Positions 1 through 5,130 of a stretch of DNA of 11,228 nucleotides are shown piece by piece. The stretch covers positions 16,634 through 27,861 of the forward strand of contig DGPA01000028.1 of the NCBI GenBank assembly GCA_002389505.1, read 5' to 3'. The notes under the pieces are model-generated. The model made no database searches. It was not told the DNA's origin and saw only the letters and a program-made list of their open reading frames with translations. This stretch comes from Halieaceae bacterium UBA4452. GTDB taxonomy: Bacteria > Pseudomonadota > Gammaproteobacteria > Pseudomonadales > Halieaceae. The translations under genes and the position numbers were made by a program. Numbering within the stretch: the first letter of the stretch is position 1; the number at the start of each line of letters is the position of its first letter.

Positions 1-753
1 CAAGTCATTTTTGGTGCAGTGGGAATTTATCTGCTGCCCCTAGTGCCCGATGCCCTGCGACTGGATGGCGTTTATTATTATATGTTGGCGTGGACCGCTA
101 TCACCCTTGCGGTTGTTTGGTTTGCATTCCCCGATAATCCAGCCAGCGAAACCGTCAGTGAGCCGGTATCCCTTTCAGGGTATGGCCTGCCGGGGCTGCT
201 CGCCTTTGGCGGCACGGGGTTTTACTTTCTCACCGTAGGCGCAGTGTGGGGATATCTGGAGCGGATTGCCCTTGAAGCCGGCATGACGCTTGCGGAAGTC
301 GGTGCAACCCTCAGTCTGGGCTATATTATTTCTCTTGCCGGCTCCTTCGGTGCCGCCTGGATGGGGACTCGTTATGGCCGGGCGTGGCCCATGATCGTTA
401 CCGGTGCGGTACAGCTTTTCATGCTGTTTCTGTTCACTCGCCTTGATCACTATGATGACGCTCTGGGCGCCTTCCTTGTCATCAATGCCATTTTCCAGTT
501 TTTCTGGAGCTTTATTATTGCTTATCAGGTCGTGATCTTTAACGACACCGATCACGACGGCCGTTTTATACCGCTGTATGGGACAGCCATGCATATCGCT
601 TTGGCCATAGGCCCGTTTGCCGGCGCTTTTATGATAGACGGTGACAGCTACCGGCCTATTTTATGGTTTGGGATGGTCACACTGTCTGCCTGTTATCTGA
701 TGTTCCTTGGCTCCATCTGGCGTCGGAAGCGGGCTGTTGAGGGCTCATTGTGA
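1..753 (+). CDS. MFS transporter, C-terminal part (cut by window edge)
   Basis: The reading frame is open from base 1, so the GTG at 19 is internal and the true start lies upstream. About 250 residues are visible. They contain at least six strongly hydrophobic stretches separated by short charged loops (for example RYGRAW and DTDHDGR), and the chain ends in a basic cytoplasmic tail (WRRKRAVEGSL). The layout fits the second half of a 12-helix major facilitator superfamily permease of the inner membrane. The substrate cannot be read from sequence. The stop overlaps the next start as GTGA, and a ureohydrolase follows, so import of a guanidino compound or its conjugate is an inference from context. 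MFS membership is likely; a different polytopic carrier family is possible. Confidence 0.8.
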   Translation, partial: QVIFGAVGIYLLPLVPDALRLDGVYYYMLAWTAITLAVVWFAFPDNPASETVSEPVSLSGYGLPGLLAFGGTGFYFLTVGAVWGYLERIALEAGMTLAEVGATLSLGYIISLAGSFGAAWMGTRYGRAWPMIVTGAVQLFMLFLFTRLDHYDDALGAFLVINAIFQFFWSFIIAYQVVIFNDTDHDGRFIPLYGTAMHIALAIGPFAGAFMIDGDSYRPILWFGMVTLSACYLMFLGSIWRRKRAVEGSL

Positions 754-1877
754 ACGAGCATATCTCAGGCATATCGGTCTGTGCTGACCGCAAAGGCGAA
801 TGGGATCAAAACGCTAATCGGCGTCAGGGACTGAAGGATCTCCATAGGCTGCATCGGTATGGAATCTCCCTTCGCGCACCCAAGAGTGTCGAGCTGTTTC
901 CTGCATTCGATGAGCGGATTGGTAGTCTCGATCGGGTGCGGGCATTCTGCAACCACGAGGCCTTTGTCGGGCTGTGCGTGTTAACCGATCGTGCCATGTT
1001 GTTTGAACAACGGGCCGCAGATTTCGGGGCGCATGACATCCATTCTGTTCAGTCTATTTCGAAAACCCTGGTGTTCCTCATTGCGGGTAGGCTCGTGGAG
1101 AAGGGCCTGCTGAATATGGAGGCGATGGTCCGAGATTATATTCCCGAGATAGGCAGCGGCTACCGCCATGCAACGGTACAGGCGCTGTTCGATATGGCGG
1201 TCATTAACGACTACCATGAAGACTACGCTGACGGTGAGGCCATGATTGGTGAACTTGAAGATGCGCATGGCTGGCGTATCCTTAAAAATCACGACCATGT
1301 CAATTTGCAGACCTTTCTGCAAACCATACCCGGTGACGGCACACCGAATACGGACTACACCCATAGTTACAAGACCGCGAATACCGATTTGGCGGCCTGG
1401 ATATGTGAGCGAGTTTCAGGGTGCCGTCTTCGTGATCTGACCCTTGAGATTATTGAAGCTGCGGGGGTTGAAGACCCGGTAGTGGTGTCGACCGATCGAA
1501 GTGGCACGCCGTTTCTTGGGGGTGGTTTACATATGAGCCTGCGGGATCTGGCCAGATATGGTCGGCTCCTTGGGAATGCCGGGATGCACGGCGCAGGGCA
1601 TTCGGTCAGCAGCCGCACATTTTTCGATACGACAAAGACCGAGGCGTCAAAGGGGACAGCAACCCCGGTCGGTTGCCGTTACCGCAATTTCACCTTTACC
1701 GATGGCCACTGGATAGGCCACCTAGGATATGGCGGGCAGTGGCTGATGGCCTTCCCGGACACGGGATTGGTTATCGCTTGTCTTGCGGCTCTGGCTGGTG
1801 ATGACGCCATTGACATGAATTTCATCAAGCACCTGCCTGACATGGGTCAGGATATTAGCAATTTGTTGGGAGATTGA
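750..1877 (+). CDS. Serine hydrolase, class C beta-lactamase / 6-aminohexanoate-dimer hydrolase-like
   Basis: This 375-aa protein has the penicillin-binding/beta-lactamase-like serine hydrolase fold. The SxxK motif is S102-I-S-K105. The second motif is YKTANTD with Y207 as the likely catalytic Tyr, a form typical of NylB-type amide hydrolases rather than the YSN of true class C beta-lactamases. GGGLHMSLRDLARYG (257-271) and HLGYGGQ (324-330, the third active-site motif region) follow in family order. No signal peptide is visible, so it is probably cytoplasmic, which argues against antibiotic resistance. The GTG start at 750 overlaps the transporter stop and has GAGGG about 6 bp upstream. The guanidinobutyrase gene starts 1 bp after its stop. 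I infer that it cleaves an amide or ester of an imported compound before the ureohydrolase acts. The exact substrate is unknown. Confidence 0.85.
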   Translation: MNEHISGISVCADRKGEWDQNANRRQGLKDLHRLHRYGISLRAPKSVELFPAFDERIGSLDRVRAFCNHEAFVGLCVLTDRAMLFEQRAADFGAHDIHSVQSISKTLVFLIAGRLVEKGLLNMEAMVRDYIPEIGSGYRHATVQALFDMAVINDYHEDYADGEAMIGELEDAHGWRILKNHDHVNLQTFLQTIPGDGTPNTDYTHSYKTANTDLAAWICERVSGCRLRDLTLEIIEAAGVEDPVVVSTDRSGTPFLGGGLHMSLRDLARYGRLLGNAGMHGAGHSVSSRTFFDTTKTEASKGTATPVGCRYRNFTFTDGHWIGHLGYGGQWLMAFPDTGLVIACLAALAGDDAIDMNFIKHLPDMGQDISNLLGD

Positions 1878-1878
1878 C

Positions 1879-2832
1879 ATGAATACCAATAGCCTGAACC
1901 AGCCCCTTGGCGGTAATGACATGCCACGCTTTGCCGGGCCTGCGACGATGATGCGTTTGCCGACAGCAGAAGATCCTGCCGATATTGACGTCGGTTTTAT
2001 CGGGGTGCCTTTTGATATTGGAACCTCTAACCGAGCTGGCGCCCGTTTTGGGCCGCGTCAGATAAGAGCGGAATCTGCCATGCTGCGGCCTTACAACATG
2101 GCAACAGGCGCGGCGCCGTTTGACAGCCTGCAGGTGGCCGATCTTGGCGATGTGCCTGTCAATACCTTCAATCTGGAAAAGTCGATTGCCATTATTGAGG
2201 ACTATTATCGGCGCGTTGTCACCGCTGACTGCATTCCTATAACACTGGGCGGTGATCACACTATTGCCCTGCCTATCCTGCGGGCGCTCAAGAGTAAGTA
2301 TGGCCCGGTGGCGATGATCCATGTGGATGCCCACGCCGACGTTAACGATCATATGTTTGGTGAACCCATCGCCCATGGCACACCCTTCCGCCGGGCGGTG
2401 GAAGAGGGCCTGTTGATTGCTGGCAAGGTTGTCCAGATTGGCTTGCGGGGTACGGGCTATACTGCGGATGATTTTGACTGGCCGCGCTCGCAAGGGTTTC
2501 GCGTGGTAACAGCCGAGGAATGCTGGTACAAATCTCTCGCGCCCTTGATGGCCGAGGTGCGTGAGCAGATTGGCGATGCCCCTGTCTATATCTCCTTTGA
2601 TATTGATGGCCTTGATCCCGCCTTTGCGCCAGGTACGGGCACGCCTGAGATTGGCGGCCTCAGCATTATGCAGGGGCTTGAAGTTATTCGCGGCGCGAAA
2701 GGCCTTAACGTCGTAGGTGGTGACCTGGTCGAGGTTGCGCCCCCCTATGACACCAGTGGCAACACATCCTTGGTCGCAGCCAATCTGCTGTATGAGATTT
2801 TATGCGTCCTGCCGGATGTTCCCTACCGGTAA
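1879..2832 (+). CDS. gbuA: Guanidinobutyrase-type ureohydrolase (agmatinase/arginase family)
   Basis: This 317-aa Mn-dependent ureohydrolase is full length for the family. Metal ligands are visible as GGDH (H127), DAHAD (D150, H152, D154) and SFDIDGLDP (D241, D243). The N-terminal QPLGGNDMPRF, the PYNMATGAAPFDSL stretch and the C-terminal PPYDTSGNTSL match my recollection of Pseudomonas aeruginosa guanidinobutyrase (GbuA) better than agmatinase SpeB or guanidinopropionase GpuA. The expected reaction is 4-guanidinobutyrate + water to 4-aminobutyrate (GABA) + urea, in the cytoplasm. The ATG at 1879 has GGGAGA about 6 bp upstream and lies 1 bp after the hydrolase stop, so the genes are co-transcribed and probably translationally coupled. 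Substrate choice between guanidinobutyrate and a related omega-guanidino acid is not proven by sequence. No clear intrinsic terminator follows the stop. Confidence 0.93.
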   Translation: MNTNSLNQPLGGNDMPRFAGPATMMRLPTAEDPADIDVGFIGVPFDIGTSNRAGARFGPRQIRAESAMLRPYNMATGAAPFDSLQVADLGDVPVNTFNLEKSIAIIEDYYRRVVTADCIPITLGGDHTIALPILRALKSKYGPVAMIHVDAHADVNDHMFGEPIAHGTPFRRAVEEGLLIAGKVVQIGLRGTGYTADDFDWPRSQGFRVVTAEECWYKSLAPLMAEVREQIGDAPVYISFDIDGLDPAFAPGTGTPEIGGLSIMQGLEVIRGAKGLNVVGGDLVEVAPPYDTSGNTSLVAANLLYEILCVLPDVPYR

Positions 2833-3010
2833 ATATCAAACACTAGCCAGGGGTAGATTTACGCGCTGGCGCGGCACCCATCCCGTTAGTCGAGACCGGC
2901 CTGAACCCTGAGTGAGTACGGGGGCCGTGAGTATTCTTGTGCCCAGTCCGGGTCAAATAGGTCACTGGGTGAATAGTGAATCCGCCTGCTACTGGTCTGC
3001 CTCGTCCTCC

Positions 3011-3030
3011 CAGCATAATTCAGCATAATT
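3011..3030. repeat. Tandem 10-bp duplication
   Basis: CAGCATAATT occurs twice head to tail in the 284-bp gap between the guanidinobutyrase and the small-gene operon. A loose inverted pair, CCCAGT at 2942-2947 and ACTGGG at 2964-2969, lies upstream. I see no gene I would defend in 2833-3116. The repeat could be replication slippage or a pair of protein-binding half-sites. Confidence 0.6.
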
Positions 3031-3116
3031 GATCTCAATGTCGCCTGAATGCTCACCCATTGCGGCACTGTTGCTGTGGTCTTATTGCGTTAAGCCCACC
3101 AACCTCAAAGGTCATT

Positions 3117-3308
3117 ATGAAATACGCCCTAGTGCTTTTTATCGTCACTCTTGGCGTCATTACCCTTGGCATCAGTACCGGTGTTTTCATTGACGAAGAA
3201 GCAAGATCACTTAAACGCTACTGTGAAACGGTAGAGCGAAGCATGGAATCAAACAATAGGTATGGCTTTCCTGACTACCAAGGGATCTATGAGGAAAGCT
3301 GCCAGTGA
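3117..3308 (+). CDS. Small membrane-anchored or exported protein with a Cys pair
   Basis: This 63-aa protein starts at ATG 3117, preceded by AAAGG about 6-7 bp upstream. A longer in-frame start at 3060 (GTG) is rejected because the extra residues are not hydrophobic and have no ribosome site. Residues 1-25 form one hydrophobic N-terminal helix (signal anchor or uncleaved signal). The rest is a short soluble tail with RYCETVERS, FPDYQGIY and a C-terminal EESCQ, so two cysteines could form a disulfide outside the membrane. The Y-C-E...(W/F)PDY...C pattern resembles small proteins I associate with prophage-like regions of gammaproteobacteria; this is a recollection, not a database result. It is the first of four genes with 4-8 bp overlaps ending in an HD-domain protein. 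Function unknown. Confidence 0.72.
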   Translation: MKYALVLFIVTLGVITLGISTGVFIDEEARSLKRYCETVERSMESNNRYGFPDYQGIYEESCQ

Positions 3309-3469
3309 AAGAATCCAGAAACACAGGGAAATACGTTGAAAGTGATCGCCCTGCTGCATGTCCAAGGTGCAATAGCTTTAAGAGTTTGCCGCCGGGCCGA
3401 TACGACGATGAACCCTCAAGGGGGTGCCTGGGCTCCTGCAGCCATGACCTCTATTGGAGAGATATGTGA
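3305..3469 (+). CDS. 54-aa zinc-ribbon-like protein
   Basis: A GTG at 3305 overlaps the previous stop in a GTGA arrangement and opens a 54-codon frame ending at TGA 3467-3469, which in turn overlaps the next start. The protein has two cysteine knuckles, CPRC (residues 19-22) and CLGSC (41-45), about 18 residues apart. They sit in a basic/polar background with the segment KSLPPGRYDDEPSRG between them. This is the spacing of a small zinc ribbon. The second knuckle is CxxxC rather than CxxC, which is slightly irregular. Such proteins usually bind nucleic acid or a partner protein; no specific role can be assigned. Evidence that it is real: exact overlap on both sides, a cysteine layout unlikely by chance, and its place in a co-oriented operon. 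Confidence 0.68.
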   Translation: MKESRNTGKYVESDRPAACPRCNSFKSLPPGRYDDEPSRGCLGSCSHDLYWRDM

Positions 3470-3663
3470 CTAAAAAACAGCAAGCATCATGGCGCGCATG
3501 GCTCCACTTGTGGCTGGAGGATGTCTTATTTTTGGGCTTCATCCTCGGTAGCTTTTTTACTATCGCCGGTAGCGGCCAGTCAGTGGACCATGATTCAGCA
3601 ATGACAACGTCGGTCATCGGCACTCCTAACACCCTCCCAGCCGGACTATTGAGCCATGAATAA
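3466..3663 (+). CDS. Small single-helix membrane protein
   Basis: This 65-aa protein starts at GTG 3466, which has GGAGAG about 5-6 bp upstream and overlaps the zinc-ribbon stop. A TTG 12 bp further upstream is possible but would bury the ribosome site. The N-terminus is basic and aromatic (KKQQASWRAWLHLW). It is followed by one transmembrane helix around residues 18-38 (LEDVLFLGFILGSFFTIAG), then a 25-residue polar, Ser/Thr-rich tail. Positive charges at the N-terminus predict the tail outside the cytoplasm. Its stop overlaps the HD-domain gene by 8 bp. No family is recognised. It might anchor or partner one of its operon neighbours. Confidence 0.62.
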   Translation: MTKKQQASWRAWLHLWLEDVLFLGFILGSFFTIAGSGQSVDHDSAMTTSVIGTPNTLPAGLLSHE

Positions 3664-4162
3664 CAGAGTGGCCATACCGGTAATGCCCTGCATTACGCCT
3701 GAGTTCATGCGTTTTGCCTGGGAGCGTTTTCAATTGGATTGGCATGGCCTACACGGGCTCGCTCATTGGCGTCGTGTTTGCCAGAACGGCCTACTGTTAG
3801 CGGAGCACTATGACGTAGATACTGAGGTCATTCAGTGGTTCGCCTTTCTGCATGATCTAGAACGGCAGGATGACTACGAAGACCTGTTGCACGGCGAGCG
3901 TGCGGCTGATCTAGCGGCCGCCATTAACAACACGTTCATGGGATTATCCCGCCAATCATTGGCGCTGCTAGAGTTTGCCTGTCGAGGCCATAGCGATGAC
4001 TACACCATGGCCGATATTACCGTTCGGGTATGTTGGGACGCAGATAGACTGGATTTGGGCCGGGTAGGGGTGTACCCCAATCCGCATTACTTATGTACCA
4101 GCAAAGCGCGCGAGGCACGGGTCATTGAGGCGGCCTATGATAGGGCGGTGGTGGCCAGCTAA
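3656..4162 (+). CDS. HD-domain protein (putative metal-dependent phosphohydrolase)
   Basis: This 168-aa protein has the HD superfamily signature. A first His lies in HGLAHW (H37), the HD doublet in FLHDLER (H66-D67), further His in LLHGERAADL (H79) and RGHSD (H112), and a late Asp in CWDADRLDLGRVG (D128-D133). The GRVGVYPNPHYLCTSKA tail is characteristic of a widespread, mostly uncharacterised single-domain HD family. By family, it would be a cytoplasmic metal-dependent phosphohydrolase. The substrate (nucleotide, second messenger or other) is unknown. It is the last of four overlapping genes and has only a weak ribosome site of its own, so coupled translation is likely. Its presence after three tiny membrane or zinc-ribbon proteins is unusual and hints at an accessory module rather than housekeeping. 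Confidence 0.85.
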   Translation: MNNRVAIPVMPCITPEFMRFAWERFQLDWHGLHGLAHWRRVCQNGLLLAEHYDVDTEVIQWFAFLHDLERQDDYEDLLHGERAADLAAAINNTFMGLSRQSLALLEFACRGHSDDYTMADITVRVCWDADRLDLGRVGVYPNPHYLCTSKAREARVIEAAYDRAVVAS

Positions 4163-4164
4163 TG

Positions 4165-4217
4165 GTTCAAACAAGTCGTTCACGCCTTATTGCGAGCGGC
4201 ACACCGGGTGTTAGATT
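4165..4217 (+). other. Possible degenerate integron attC site
   Basis: Directly after the HD-gene stop, CAAACAAGTCGTTCACGCC resembles the left half of an attC (AAC core followed by a GTCGTTCA-type box). The sequence ends 30 bp later in GTTAGAT, which fits the GTTRRRY core consensus. The position right behind a gene is where a cassette attC sits. Against it: the outer arms pair poorly, the total length (about 50 bp) is at the short end, and no integrase is in the window. Confidence 0.25.
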
Positions 4218-4318
4218 GACGTTTTGAGGTGCATTTCCTGTTGGAGTTTATTGCTAAGTCTAAAGTCGAGCTGAGCGAAAACGACTGCGATTCGTCATAG
4301 AACCGTTAAACATTGTCT

Positions 4319-4352
4319 GGTCGCGCGACCGCCCGCGGTACCGGAGGCCTCC
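4319..4352. repeat. Cluster of adjacent GC-rich palindromes
   Basis: Within 34 bp there are four perfect palindromes: GGTCGCGCGACC (4319-4330, 12 bp), CCGCGG (4333-4338), CGGTACCG (4336-4343) and GGAGGCCTCC (4343-4352). No gene covers them. They could be binding sites, a replication or recombination signal, or chance in GC-rich DNA. Confidence 0.5.
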
Positions 4353-4527
4353 CTGTCTTGGCCTCAGAAGCGGATTCGTCAACGTGGCGTCATCAGTCTA
4401 GTACTTGGCGCATTCTGCCAATCAATAGAACTGCCGCTCTTCTATGATGATTTTTCAAAGAGTACTTCATCCATGGATGGCATCTAAAAGAACGTAGAAG
4501 GCATATTGTGAGAGGAGCATTGGGATC

Positions 4528-4755
4528 ATGGTGATAACAGCGTTGACGGCAGCGGGGCATGCAGCTTCTGGAGTAGCAGCCGCAGTCAAGCAAGCAAACG
4601 ATCTAACAGATTCAATGATTAGTGATCTGAAAGCGAGCGAAAATTTAACCATCAACAGGGTTGGTCAGGTGTCCAACAGTGCGTCCCAAGCGAGTAACAA
4701 AGTGAAAGGCGTCTTCAATAAAGATAAAGAGCCAGAGGTATCTGGCGATGAATGA
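4528..4755 (+). CDS. Small Ala/Ser/Asn-rich helical protein, unknown
   Basis: This 75-aa protein starts at ATG 4528 with AGAGGAG about 10 bp upstream. The first 20 residues are Ala-rich and weakly hydrophobic (VITALTAAGHAASGVAAAV). The rest is polar with alternating Lys, Asp, Asn and Ser (KASENLTINRVGQVSNSASQ), ending in an acidic tail EPEVSGDE. It reads as mostly amphipathic helix, with no cysteines. No family is recognised. It overlaps the next gene by 8 bp, so the two are probably co-translated. Size, composition and pairing with a coat-like membrane protein make a phage structural or accessory role conceivable, but that is inference. The frame could still be a chance ORF. Confidence 0.5.
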   Translation: MVITALTAAGHAASGVAAAVKQANDLTDSMISDLKASENLTINRVGQVSNSASQASNKVKGVFNKDKEPEVSGDE

Positions 4756-4930
4756 GAAAGACGTAAAAAACGAAACCCACGACACGCTACTAGCGACCAT
4801 TGAATCGACAGGCGATCAAATTTTTAAGATTCCAGCGACGTCCTCCGATTTAATGGTGACTGGCGCAGCGCTCATCGCATTAATCATTTTGGCTTCCTAT
4901 ATGGGTCGCCTATTTAAGCGGGGTGGCTGA
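4748..4930 (+). CDS. 60-aa single-helix membrane protein, phage-coat-like layout
   Basis: This 60-aa protein starts at ATG 4748 inside the end of the previous gene. It has a charged, net acidic amphipathic N-terminal half (residues 1-34), one hydrophobic helix around residues 35-52 (LMVTGAALIALIILASYMG) and a short basic tail RLFKRGG. Acidic N-terminus, membrane helix and basic C-terminus is the arrangement of inovirus major coat proteins. The absence of a signal peptide would match the Pf3 type rather than fd. The same layout also occurs in many small bacterial membrane proteins and in membrane proteins of tailless phages, so the comparison is architectural only. No ssDNA-phage replication or assembly gene is visible nearby. 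Confidence 0.55.
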   Translation: MNEKDVKNETHDTLLATIESTGDQIFKIPATSSDLMVTGAALIALIILASYMGRLFKRGG

Positions 4931-5069
4931 GCTTTGACGCTGGCGACGTTATCCAGTTTGGCGCGGTGGCGTTTGGTGATGAAGATGATGGCACTGGCGT
5001 TTGTGGAGGGCGCTAATGCATCACCTATCTGGTATACGCCGTGACGGCCATTGATCATCGCGGGCTCTA

Positions 5070-5130
5070 GGGACAGTTTACTGATCTATCAAACGCGGTA
5101 ATTTTCTCAAAGAGTTAACTCAACTGTCCC
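5070..5130. repeat. 61-bp repeat with 9-bp inverted ends (copy 1, MITE/REP-like)
   Basis: The element begins GGGACAGTT (5070-5078) and ends AACTGTCCC (5122-5130), a perfect inverted pair. It contains a 10-bp palindrome GAGTTAACTC (5112-5121). A second, diverged copy lies at 6958-7013. The right end overlaps the amidohydrolase stop at 5120. GGGACAGTTTACT-type ends recall repeats associated with IS200-like (RAYT) transposases; that link is from memory. The fold could also serve as a transcription barrier at the 3' end of the amidohydrolase gene. Confidence 0.65.

Larger units (their letters stand above)
4163..4527. other. Gene-poor stretch between HD gene and next small genes
   Basis: No convincing coding frame was found in these 365 bp. 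It holds an attC-like sequence directly after the HD-gene stop (4165-4217), a cluster of palindromes (4319-4352), and the AGAGGAG ribosome site at 4511-4517 serving the next gene. A promoter for the 4528 gene should lie here, but no good -35/-10 pair stands out. Confidence 0.6.

Noticed and set aside
750..1877. Reading the serine hydrolase as an AmpC-type beta-lactamase
   Set aside because: No signal peptide, YKT instead of YSN, and a catabolic operon context.
2886..3068. Minus-strand 60-aa frame in the gap after the guanidinobutyrase, and a 23-aa acidic frame starting at 3060 (-)
   Set aside because: Neither has a ribosome site or a recognisable domain. They may be decayed coding DNA, but the evidence is too thin.
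3081..4194. 9-bp direct repeat CTTATTGCG at 3081-3089 and 4186-4194 flanking the four-gene module as possible attachment sites
   Set aside because: Nine-base matches are expected many times by chance in 11 kb, and neither copy extends further.
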